12,017 nt of DNA. Source: an uncultured cyanobacterium (GTDB taxonomy: Bacteria; Cyanobacteriota; Cyanobacteriia; Cyanobacteriales; Geitlerinemataceae). Below are positions 5,276 to 12,017 of this stretch, in pieces. Below the pieces are notes generated by a model. The model did no database searches, was not told where the DNA came from, and saw nothing but the letters and a program-made list of their open reading frames with translations. The stretch spans positions 1-12,017 of the forward strand of contig CAKZKB010000589.1 in NCBI GenBank assembly GCA_937121005.1. Reading direction: 5' to 3'. Position 1 is the stretch's first letter, and the number at the start of each line of letters is the position of its first letter. Position numbers and translations under genes: made by a program.

Positions 5276-8236
5276 ATGCCCAGTTCGACTTACGAAGCCA
5301 AAACCCAACAAATCGCCCGAGATTTACTTTCTGCCACGCGCGAGAAACGCTCGTTCTTTGCCCAAATGCGCGATAAAATGCGTTGGGACGATAAATTGCT
5401 CGATTGGGCCATGAGCAATCCAGGTTTGCGAGTGCAGTTATTTCGGTTCATCGACTGCTTGCCCGCACTGCAAAGCAAAGCCGAAGTCGCTCGCCACCTG
5501 CAAGAGTATTTAACAGCAGAAGAGGTGGAACTTCCTGATGCGCTGAAAAAGCTGATTGGTTTCAGTGGAGACGACTCAGTTACCGGACAAGTGGCTGCCA
5601 CAACCGTATCGACGGCCGTAGAAACACTGGCGCGAAAATATATTTCTGGCGAGACGCTGAAACAGTCCATCGGCACGATCGAGCGGTTACGAAAGCAGAA
5701 ACAAGCCTTTACCCTGGATTTACTCGGGGAAGCAGTGATTACGGAAGCTGAAGCACAAGCCTACCTCGATCGCTATCTAGAATTGATGTCGGTGCTAACA
5801 TCAGAAGCGAAAAACTGGCAGACGATTTCGCAAATTGACGAAGCCGACGGGGAAACTTTGGAGAAGGTGCAAGTGTCGGTGAAACTGACAGCATTCTATT
5901 CTCAATTCGATCCCCTCGATGTCGCCGGAAGCGAGGCGCGGGTCAGCGATCGCGTTCGCACGCTACTCCGCCACGCCAAAGAAGTGGGTGCAGCCGTCCA
6001 CTTCGACATGGAACAGTATGAATATAAAGACCTGACTCTGGCGATTCTGAAGAAAATTTTAACCGAGGACGAGTTCCGCGATCGCCGCGATGTCGGTGTC
6101 ACCCTGCAAGCCTATTTACGCGACAGCTACGCAGATTTACAAAACTTAATTACCTGGGCCAAACAGCGCGGCACACCCCTGACGGTACGCTTGGTTAAAG
6201 GCGCGTACTGGGACCAGGAAACGATTATTTCTCAGCAAAATCGCTGGAAACAACCCGTATATAACGATAAAGCGGCGACAGATGCCAATTTCGAGCGCAT
6301 GACGCAGCTTTTGTTGGAAAATCACGACTTTTTGTATGCTGCCATCGGTAGCCACAACGTGCGATCGCAAGCATTGGCGATCGCCGTCGCCGAAACCCTG
6401 CAAGTGCCCCGCCGGGCCTTCGAGATGCAGGTGTTGTACGGAATGGGTGATAAACTAGCAACAGCCCTAACCGAGCGCGGTCATCGGGTTCGTATCTACT
6501 GTCCCTACGGGGAGTTGCTTCCTGGCATGGCGTACCTGATTCGTCGCCTGCTAGAGAACACCGCCAACAGTTCCTTCCTGCGTCAGAGTCTCGAAGATCG
6601 ACCAGTTGAGGAATTGTTGGCCCCTCCGTCGGGAGACGACACCTCCCAACTTCCCATTCCGGCGGCGCAATTTGAGAATGCTAGCGATACGGACTTCGCC
6701 GAAGCGAAATTGCGGGATAAAGCATTGCAAGCCATTTCTGAGGTTCGCAACTCTCTAGGGAAAACCTATCTCCCTTTAATTAATGGCGAGTTTGCAGACA
6801 CCGAAAGCAAGTTTGAGTCGCTGAACCCCTCGAACCCGAGTGAAGTTGTGGGGACGATCGGTTTGATGTCGATCGAACAGGCAGATAGCGCGATCGCGGC
6901 CGCAAAAGCAGCATTTCGCGGTTGGAAAAATACCCCTGCAAAAGAACGCGCCAACATTCTCCGCAAGGCGGCGCAACTAATGGAAGAACGCCGCTACGAA
7001 CTCTGTGCGTGGATGTTGCTAGAAGTGGGGAAACCCTTGCGCCAATGCGATCCGGAAGTCTCCGAAGCCATCGATTTTTGTAACTACTACGCCGACGAAA
7101 TGGAACGTCTCGACGGTGGCTATAATTACGACATTGCTGGGGAAACCGATCGCTATCACTACCAACCTCGGGGCATTTCGGTCGTCATTTCTCCCTGGAA
7201 TTTCCCCTTGGCGATCCCGACAGGAATGACAGTGGCTTCTTTGGTGACGGGGAACTGTACGCTACTCAAACCCGCCGAAGTGTCCAGCGTTATCGCCTCT
7301 AAAATTGCCGAAATTCTCGTCGAGGCTGGCATCCCTAAAGGCGTGTTTCAATTCATTCCCTGTAAGGGATCGACGGTGGGATCTCATTTGGTCAAACATC
7401 CCGACGTACACATGATAACCTTTACCGGATCCCAGGAGGTCGGCTGCCAAATTTATCGCGACGCGGCGACGTTGCAACCGGGACAAAAACACCTGAAGCG
7501 AGTCATCGCAGAAATGGGGGGCAAAAATGCGATTATCGTCGATGAGAGTGCCGATCTCGATCGCGCTGTTGCCGATGTCGTCGCTTCTGCCTTCGGGTAT
7601 AGCGGTCAAAAATGCTCTGCTTGTTCTCGCGCCATCGTCATCGAATCGGTGTACGATGCCTTTGTGAATCGGTTAGTGGAAGCCACGCGATCGCTCAATG
7701 TTGGCGATGCGTCCAAACCCAGCACCCAAGTCGGCCCGGTGATTGATGCTAAGGCCCGCGATCGCATTCGCGAATACATTGAGAAAGGCAAAGAAGAGGC
7801 GACTCTCGCCATTGAAATGCCATCGCCAGAACCGGGATATTTTGTCGGCCCCACTGTGTTTGCAGATGTAAAACCGGAGGCGACGATCGCGCAAGAAGAA
7901 ATTTTTGGCCCGGTTTTAGCGGTCATCAAAGTGGCAAACTTCGATGAAGCATTGGAAGTCGCCAACGGAACCAACTACGGTTTGACGGGTGGCTTGCATT
8001 CGCGGACTCCTTCCCATATCGATCGCGCTAAAGTCGAGTTTGAAGTAGGAAATTTGTATATCAACCGGGGAATTACTGGCGCGATCGTTTCTCGCCAACC
8101 CTTCGGCGGTTTCAAACTGTCGGGTGTCGGATCGAAAGCCGGCGGCCCGGATTATTTGTTGCAGTTTCTCGAACCGCGAACGATAACGGAAAACATTCAG
8201 CGTCAAGGCTTTGCGCCGATCGCGGGTGTGGATTAG
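5276..8236 (+). CDS. putA: Bifunctional proline dehydrogenase / glutamate semialdehyde dehydrogenase PutA
   Basis: A 986-residue enzyme converting proline to glutamate in two steps: FAD-dependent oxidation to pyrroline-5-carboxylate, then NAD-dependent oxidation of the semialdehyde. The proline dehydrogenase barrel lies at about residues 110-450, with VSVKLTAFYSQFD, HFDMEQYEYKDLT, RLVKGAYW (305-312) and the proline-binding YLIRRLLE motif (R423, R424, E427). The aldehyde dehydrogenase domain lies at about 500-980, with SPWNFPLAIPTGM, FTGSQEVG (716-723), general-base Glu746 (AEMGGKNA) and catalytic Cys780 (GYSGQKCSACSRA). All key residues are present. The length matches the short PutA class, and the N-terminal ribbon-helix-helix repressor domain of enterobacterial PutA is absent, so it is an enzyme only. 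No clear ribosome site precedes the ATG. The gene has many HIP1 octamers, as expected of a resident gene. Confidence 0.96.
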   Translation: MPSSTYEAKTQQIARDLLSATREKRSFFAQMRDKMRWDDKLLDWAMSNPGLRVQLFRFIDCLPALQSKAEVARHLQEYLTAEEVELPDALKKLIGFSGDDSVTGQVAATTVSTAVETLARKYISGETLKQSIGTIERLRKQKQAFTLDLLGEAVITEAEAQAYLDRYLELMSVLTSEAKNWQTISQIDEADGETLEKVQVSVKLTAFYSQFDPLDVAGSEARVSDRVRTLLRHAKEVGAAVHFDMEQYEYKDLTLAILKKILTEDEFRDRRDVGVTLQAYLRDSYADLQNLITWAKQRGTPLTVRLVKGAYWDQETIISQQNRWKQPVYNDKAATDANFERMTQLLLENHDFLYAAIGSHNVRSQALAIAVAETLQVPRRAFEMQVLYGMGDKLATALTERGHRVRIYCPYGELLPGMAYLIRRLLENTANSSFLRQSLEDRPVEELLAPPSGDDTSQLPIPAAQFENASDTDFAEAKLRDKALQAISEVRNSLGKTYLPLINGEFADTESKFESLNPSNPSEVVGTIGLMSIEQADSAIAAAKAAFRGWKNTPAKERANILRKAAQLMEERRYELCAWMLLEVGKPLRQCDPEVSEAIDFCNYYADEMERLDGGYNYDIAGETDRYHYQPRGISVVISPWNFPLAIPTGMTVASLVTGNCTLLKPAEVSSVIASKIAEILVEAGIPKGVFQFIPCKGSTVGSHLVKHPDVHMITFTGSQEVGCQIYRDAATLQPGQKHLKRVIAEMGGKNAIIVDESADLDRAVADVVASAFGYSGQKCSACSRAIVIESVYDAFVNRLVEATRSLNVGDASKPSTQVGPVIDAKARDRIREYIEKGKEEATLAIEMPSPEPGYFVGPTVFADVKPEATIAQEEIFGPVLAVIKVANFDEALEVANGTNYGLTGGLHSRTPSHIDRAKVEFEVGNLYINRGITGAIVSRQPFGGFKLSGVGSKAGGPDYLLQFLEPRTITENIQRQGFAPIAGVD

Positions 8237-8266
8237 TTGACGCGGGGAAGCACTAGCCTGTAAAAT
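8237..8266 (+). promoter_or_regulatory. Sigma-70-type promoter of the three-gene ATPase/HNH unit
   Basis: TTGACG at 8237-8242 and TAAAAT at 8261-8266 are each one base from consensus and are separated by 18 bases. The -35 begins on the first base after the putA stop (8234-8236). A start near 8273 would give a leader of about 57 bases before the ATG at 8330. Confidence 0.6.
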
Positions 8267-8290
8267 AACACAAGTTACTCTAGTGCTTCC
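8246..8290. repeat. Inverted repeat bracketing the promoter start region
   Basis: GGAAGCACTAG (8246-8256) and CTAGTGCTTCC (8280-8290) are perfect 11-base reverse complements with 23 bases between. The left arm lies between the -35 and -10 and the right arm just after the predicted start. It could be an operator for looping or a dimeric repressor, or a hairpin at the end of the putA mRNA. A true terminator would need a T run after it, and only TTCC follows. Confidence 0.6.
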
Positions 8291-8329
8291 TTCCGTCGCT
8301 TGCTCTGTGGTATCACTTGGGGTAAGACC

Positions 8330-9334
8330 ATGAAACTTCAACGCTTAGAAGTTCGTAACTTTAGGTCGATAGAGAGCGAAATTCTCGATTTGGGTCGAGA
8401 TAACGTCGTGCTGGTGGGAAAAGACGCACAAAGAAAAAAAGCGATTTTAGAAGCTGCGGCGATCGCTGTAGGTAGTTTGTTCTTTCATTTTCGAGATGTG
8501 AATTCGCGAAATATACGTCCGAGCGATGTTCGACAAGTAGAGAACGAAAAACAGTATCCCGTCGTTATCGCTTGCGAAGCTCAATACAGCGATCGTCACC
8601 TGCAATGGACGCGATCGCTGGAAAAGGAAGGCGGTGGAACCACAATAAAACAAGCCAGTGAGATCGTTCATCTATCTAAGGAAATTCAAGATAGAGTCAT
8701 GGGTGGAGATTCCCTTATTTTACCCGCGATCGCCTATTACAATCTAGAAAATATACAAAAAAAACATTCAAATATAAAAGCGACCCGACCCAAGTCAAGA
8801 ATATTGGGAAACGCTTGTTGGTTTGACGCAAAATTAAACAACCGTTATCTCTGGGAGTGGTTTAAAATCATGGAACTCATTCAGAGGCAAAACGGAGTGC
8901 CAAGGAAAACGTTTATCGCCGTTCAGTCGGCCATTCAAAACTACGATCGGCACATAGAAAACATCTATTTTGACTTACACGAAGATAAGTTAAAAGTCAA
9001 GGAAACAGGCAAAGGCGATCGCGAACTGGGAACAGAAGAACGCGATCGGTTCTTGTGCTTAGTCGCCGATCTTGCCTATCGCTTAGCTGTTCTCAACCCG
9101 CAACTAGAGTCCGACGTAGTTCGATTATCGCCGGGAATTATCTTAATTGACAATATGAATACTGTTTTCAGTCAAAATGAACTCTTAGTAAAATTGATGC
9201 AACTAACAAACATATTTACAAACGTACAATTTGTGATGTCATCCGATTTTTCTCTGCCTGTGCTAGAATTAGAAACGGACATTAAGTTTCGGATGGTTGA
9301 TTGTAGTTCTGGCGAATACGCTAAAGCTGCATAA
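8330..9334 (+). CDS. Degenerate ABC/AAA-type ATPase-like protein (pseudo-ATPase)
   Basis: A 334-residue protein plainly related to the ATPase encoded next to it, but with every nucleotide-handling motif changed. Both start with MK and a RNFRS/LNFKS strand, and the P-loop falls at the same residue: here G30-KDAQRKKA, against GDNGKGKT in the partner, so only the first Gly and Lys36 survive. The signature LSDGVR becomes LGTEER (233-238), Walker B VLIDEID becomes ILIDNMN with the catalytic Glu replaced by Asn275, and the H-loop ATTHSPF becomes MSSDFSL with Asp306 for His. LPAIAYYNLENIQKK and VADLAYRLAVLNPQL keep the fold. It lacks the roughly 90-residue C-terminal tail of the partner. The frame is intact, so I infer a retained structural or regulatory subunit. 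The ATG at 8330 aligns with the partner's start; TTG 8300 is an alternative. It has four perfect HIP1 octamers. Confidence 0.85.
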   Translation: MKLQRLEVRNFRSIESEILDLGRDNVVLVGKDAQRKKAILEAAAIAVGSLFFHFRDVNSRNIRPSDVRQVENEKQYPVVIACEAQYSDRHLQWTRSLEKEGGGTTIKQASEIVHLSKEIQDRVMGGDSLILPAIAYYNLENIQKKHSNIKATRPKSRILGNACWFDAKLNNRYLWEWFKIMELIQRQNGVPRKTFIAVQSAIQNYDRHIENIYFDLHEDKLKVKETGKGDRELGTEERDRFLCLVADLAYRLAVLNPQLESDVVRLSPGIILIDNMNTVFSQNELLVKLMQLTNIFTNVQFVMSSDFSLPVLELETDIKFRMVDCSSGEYAKAA

Positions 9335-9349
9335 CAGTTAAACAGTTAA
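9334..9349 (+). repeat. Tandem ACAGTTAA pair between the two ATPase genes
   Basis: ACAGTTAA is repeated directly at 9334-9341 and 9342-9349, overlapping the last base of the upstream stop codon. It is short and may be simple slippage; no function is evident. Confidence 0.4.
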
Positions 9350-9376
9350 TGGGAATTACTTGGCAAGGAGATAAAA

Positions 9377-10654
9377 ATGAAAATCGATTCAATTAAAATC
9401 CTTAATTTCAAATCTTTTGAAGACAAAGAGGTTTCATTTTCAAGTCAATTCAATCTAGTTATCGGAGATAATGGCAAAGGTAAAACAGCTTTGCTCGATG
9501 CTGTAGCAGTTGGATTGAGTGGCTTGTTAGAAAATATTAACGAGGATGGATCGGATTACTCGATTCAAAATGATTGGGTGCGTGTCTGTAACAATCCCCT
9601 GGGGGAAGAGAAAGATATTACTCGTAAATATCCAGTCACAATTGAATGTTACGGATACTGGAAGGAAGAACGATTTGACTGGAGTCAAGTCAAAAATGGA
9701 AAAAATAAATTGAATAATTCTCTGCCTCAGTTTTTTCAGATCGATGCGACCAATAATTCTGATGGCGATCTTCCCTTATTCGTATATTATAGCACGGATC
9801 GTCTTTGGAAAAAAACATCTTCCCAGCCTAACACAAAAGAAGATTTAAATTGGCGGAACCGAGGCTACAAAAATTGCTTCGATCCCGATTCTAGTTTGTC
9901 CGCTCTTCAAACTTGGCTCGAATATGAAAAACAGGAGGAATTAACAGCAGGAGTAAAATCAGATCGGCTAGAAGTTGTTGAGTCTGCCCTCGATCGCTGT
10001 ATGAAAGAAGAGCAGTGGCAACAAATAACCTATTTATTTGAACGAGAGGAAGTTTGTGCGGAATTTACAGATGGCAGGATTTTACCTATCCGAATGCTGA
10101 GCGATGGGGTTCGCAATATGCTCGCTATGGTAGCAGATATCGCTCGGCGTACCGCACTTTTAAATCCCCATTTAGGGATTAATGCGGCTCTCGAAACATC
10201 TGGAGTCGTACTTATCGATGAAATCGATCTTCACCTTCACCCTACATGGCAACGACGAGTCGTAGAAGATTTGCATCGCACTTTTCCCAACCTTCAGTTT
10301 GTGGCGACAACCCATTCTCCATTTATTATTCAGTCTCTCGAAGCTGTTAAAGAGGCAAGTTTAATCAATCTTGACTCAGACGAACGTGATTTTACTGACA
10401 AAAGCATTGAAGAAATTGCGGAATACGTGCAAGGTGTTCCTGATGTTGAACGGAGCCAACATTACCAGAACATGAAAGAGACAGCCAAAGAATACTATCG
10501 ACTGATCCAGGAATCCAAAGGAGCCGATCCAGAAAAAATTCAGGAAACCAAGGCTAAATTGGACGAACTTATGATACCTTATTATCGTAACCCGGCTTAT
10601 GCTACTTTTTTGGAAATGAAGCGTGAAGCTGCTGGACTAGGAGAAGAAGAATGA
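9377..10654 (+). CDS. ABC/AAA-type ATPase, PtuA-like, partner of the HNH nuclease
   Basis: A 425-residue ATPase of the SMC/ABC-like group found with HNH nucleases in Septu and retron modules. All motifs are intact: Walker A GDNGKGKT (30-37), signature LSDGVRN (241-247), Walker B VVLIDEIDLHLHP with Glu282, and H-loop His313 in ATTHSPFII. The region between Walker A and signature is short, without the long coiled coil of SMC or Rad50. The C-terminal part (about 340-425: KSIEEIAEYVQGV, a YYRLI helix, YYRNPAYATFLEMKRE) resembles tails of such ATPases next to TIGR02646-type HNH genes. It likely dimerises on ATP and controls the nuclease. AAGGAG at 9365-9370 gives a strong ribosome site 6 bases before the ATG. 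It overlaps the HNH gene by 4 bases (ATGA), so the two are translationally coupled. It has no perfect HIP1 octamer and looks more AT-rich than putA. Confidence 0.9.
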   Translation: MKIDSIKILNFKSFEDKEVSFSSQFNLVIGDNGKGKTALLDAVAVGLSGLLENINEDGSDYSIQNDWVRVCNNPLGEEKDITRKYPVTIECYGYWKEERFDWSQVKNGKNKLNNSLPQFFQIDATNNSDGDLPLFVYYSTDRLWKKTSSQPNTKEDLNWRNRGYKNCFDPDSSLSALQTWLEYEKQEELTAGVKSDRLEVVESALDRCMKEEQWQQITYLFEREEVCAEFTDGRILPIRMLSDGVRNMLAMVADIARRTALLNPHLGINAALETSGVVLIDEIDLHLHPTWQRRVVEDLHRTFPNLQFVATTHSPFIIQSLEAVKEASLINLDSDERDFTDKSIEEIAEYVQGVPDVERSQHYQNMKETAKEYYRLIQESKGADPEKIQETKAKLDELMIPYYRNPAYATFLEMKREAAGLGEEE

Positions 10655-11625
10655 GACCAGTCAATCGAGGCCATCGTCCACTGAATAAGAAGACAGGACA
10701 ATCCCTTGTCTTTAAAAACTATCGAAAGTATAGCCCTTACTTAAAAAGGAGCTTGGGAACGTACTGTTCTTTTTGTGAAAGAAGGATAAGCGATGGAATA
10801 GCTATAGAACATATTCAATCCAAAGATATTTATCCCGAACTCATATGCGAGTGGGATAACTTCTTGTTATCCTGTCGAAACTGTAACTCAACCAAAGGCC
10901 AAAATGACTGTTTAAACGATTGTTACTGGCCCGATCGAGATAACACTGCTGCTCTATTTGATTATCAATTTGGAGGAATAATAAAGCCCAAAGATTCTTT
11001 AACTCAACAACAAAAGGAAAAAGCAGAACGAACATTGAAACTTACTGGATTAAATCGAGGGCCAGGCAACGATCGAGATCTACGATGGGCAGATCGCATT
11101 GAATTTTTTGGTATTGCGATAGATTCACTTGAAACTCTACATGAAAATCCTACAGACCGACAGCGAAAACGTACTATTAAGCAAGCACTAGGAACTGGTT
11201 GTTGGTCAATTTGGATGACCGTTTTTCGAGACGAACCCGATATGTTAAAGCGTTTCATTGAGGCTTTTCCTGGAACGCGGAAAGAGTGCTTTGACGATCG
11301 CGGTCAACCACTTCCATTGTTTGACCCAGACCCAGAAGTACAGGACGAGACTCTATCTCCTGAAACTAGAACCCAAGAGCCAGAAAAGATTGATGTTATT
11401 GTTAGCAATCCACCTTACTTTAAAGACAATCCTTCGTTACGTCAAATTCCACGTTACGAACCTGCGGAGGTACTACCAGTCAATCGCGAAACCTCTATCT
11501 TGGATTGGTTGTTAGCAAGCGGACGTTTAATTCCTCGCGATGATGAAGAGAGTTCTATAGTTTCGGAAGAAGAAGATCTAGATGTTTTAGAAGAAGATTT
11601 TTTAGAAGATGATGAGATCTCCTAA
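10651..11625 (+). CDS. HNH endonuclease (PtuB/TIGR02646-like) with C-terminal DUF3134-like extension
   Basis: A 324-residue protein in two parts. Residues 1 to about 225 form an HNH nuclease of the type paired with PtuA-like ATPases: zinc cysteines C39/C42 (YCSFCERR) and C75/C78 (LLSCRNCNSTKG), with the active-site line H54 (IEHIQSK), N70 (WDNFLL) and N79, giving an H-N-N form. The start MRPVNRGHRPL and the FKNYRKYSPYLKRSLG helix also fit the family. Residues about 226-255 are a Pro/Glu-rich linker. Residues about 256-324 (NPSLRQIPRYEPAEVLP, SILDWLLASGRLIPRD, then an acidic tail) match my memory of the small cyanobacterial DUF3134 proteins. The likely role is DNA cleavage licensed by the ATPase. 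The extension has no in-frame start codon of its own, so it can only be made as a fusion. Confidence 0.88.
   Translation: MRPVNRGHRPLNKKTGQSLVFKNYRKYSPYLKRSLGTYCSFCERRISDGIAIEHIQSKDIYPELICEWDNFLLSCRNCNSTKGQNDCLNDCYWPDRDNTAALFDYQFGGIIKPKDSLTQQQKEKAERTLKLTGLNRGPGNDRDLRWADRIEFFGIAIDSLETLHENPTDRQRKRTIKQALGTGCWSIWMTVFRDEPDMLKRFIEAFPGTRKECFDDRGQPLPLFDPDPEVQDETLSPETRTQEPEKIDVIVSNPPYFKDNPSLRQIPRYEPAEVLPVNRETSILDWLLASGRLIPRDDEESSIVSEEEDLDVLEEDFLEDDEIS
11428..11622 (+). other. DUF3134-like domain fused to the HNH nuclease
   Basis: Codons 260-324 of the HNH gene. The string NPSLRQIPRYEPAEVLP, then TSILDWLLASGRLIPRD, then a very acidic end (EEEDLDVLEEDFLEDDE) is the order seen in stand-alone DUF3134 proteins of about 70 residues, a cyanobacterial family of unknown function. 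No ATG, GTG or TTG lies in frame between codon 230 and this domain. The family match is from memory and has not been tested by a search. Confidence 0.55.
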
Positions 11626-11666
11626 AGTACAACTTGCGATCGTCTCCGAAACTTCAGATGTCCTTC

Positions 11667-12017
11667 TCAATCTTTTTTCTTGGGATTAGTACGCCGCACG
11701 ATCCAATAGCTAATCGACAAAGCGAGAACGGCGGCGGATAAACCGATGACGTTGAGTCCGGGGGTTTTACTGAGGTCGAGAATAATGATTTTTCGGGCCA
11801 CCGCTGTCAGAGACGTGACGACGACTAATTCAATTTGGACGACGTGATTTTGTAGGTATCCGGTAATATTTTCTAAGAGTTCTAAGGCGATGAGAATGTT
11901 GAGAAACCAACCAAAGATCGTAAACATAATTTCTTTAGTCGGCACTTGACTGTCTTGGAATAAAGTTCCTGACAATACCACCAGCAACTCGACAGTGGTG
12001 ACGAGAATCACAGCCAT
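11667..12017 (-). CDS. PsiE family (phosphate-starvation-inducible E) membrane protein, partial
   Basis: The last 116 codons of a minus-strand gene that runs off the right edge. The Met at 12017 is probably internal, because family members usually have a further N-terminal segment with a membrane helix. At least three membrane segments are visible: MAVILVTTVELLVVLSGTLF, IMFTIFGWFLNILIALELL, and VIGLSAAVLALSISYWIV. The core ALELLENITGYLQNHVVQIE and VVVTSLTAVARKIIILDLSK is the conserved PsiE signature, and the end is basic (RRTNPKKKD). In Escherichia coli PsiE is induced by phosphate starvation; its molecular function is unknown. It is convergent with the HNH gene, with 41 bases between the stops. 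Confidence 0.88.
   Translation of the reverse strand: MAVILVTTVELLVVLSGTLFQDSQVPTKEIMFTIFGWFLNILIALELLENITGYLQNHVVQIELVVVTSLTAVARKIIILDLSKTPGLNVIGLSAAVLALSISYWIVRRTNPKKKD

Noticed and set aside
7606..7974. Minus-strand open frames inside putA.
   Set aside because: They lie antisense to the aldehyde dehydrogenase domain and have low-complexity Ser/Ala/Thr composition without family resemblance.
8237..8329. A possible retron RNA upstream of the ATPase/HNH genes, since related pairs occur with retrons.
   Set aside because: No reverse transcriptase frame exists in the window and the only structure is one 11-bp inverted repeat that overlaps a good promoter.
8330..9334. The first ATPase-like gene as a broken pseudogene.
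   Set aside because: The frame is uninterrupted over 334 codons, the fold-defining segments are kept, and it starts an apparent operon, so decay alone does not fit well.
11389..11418. IDVIVSNPPY in the HNH protein looks like motif IV of an N6-adenine or HemK/PrmC-type methyltransferase.
   Set aside because: No SAM-binding motif I or methyltransferase fold surrounds it, and the residues that follow fit a DUF3134-like domain much better. I treat it as a linker resemblance.

Overview
This window looks like a chromosomal segment from a filamentous or unicellular cyanobacterium. The octamer GCGATCGC (HIP1) and its core CGATCG recur throughout. Several families seen here are typical of or common in cyanobacteria: PEP-CTERM protein tails, Uma2 and Rpn-like gene remnants, a DUF3134-like domain, and the dispersed palindromes between genes. 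No rRNA, tRNA or CRISPR array was seen.

Layout. Positions 1-332 hold the 3' end of a PEP-CTERM surface or secreted protein. A minus-strand SnoaL/NTF2-like gene (566-949) follows, then a secreted subtilisin-like protease (1182-3269). After a hairpin-rich intergenic stretch comes the radical SAM enzyme arsS of arsenosugar biosynthesis (3482-4492). The 355 bases after arsS hold two decayed gene tails, one Rpn-like and one Uma2. A small helical TPR-like protein of unknown function (4848-5195) precedes a large bifunctional proline-catabolism enzyme, putA (5276-8236), which has a tandem pair of TATAAT boxes in front of it.

The most interesting part is 8237-11625. A promoter-like TTGACG-N18-TAAAAT begins on the first base after the putA stop codon. 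It appears to drive a three-gene unit: an ATPase-like protein whose four nucleotide-handling motifs are all destroyed (8330-9334), its clearly related intact ABC/AAA-type ATPase (9377-10654), and an HNH nuclease overlapping that ATPase by 4 bases (10651-11625). The ATPase plus HNH pair resembles Septu (PtuA/PtuB) and the retron-associated ATPase/HNH modules, but no reverse transcriptase is present in the window and there is an extra pseudo-ATPase. The HNH protein also carries a C-terminal extension that looks like the cyanobacterial DUF3134 domain. I infer an anti-phage or anti-plasmid system in an unusual three-component form. The domain calls come from reading the sequence; the defence role is inference from family resemblance.

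The window ends with the C-terminal 116 residues of a minus-strand PsiE-family membrane protein (11667-12017), convergent with the HNH gene.
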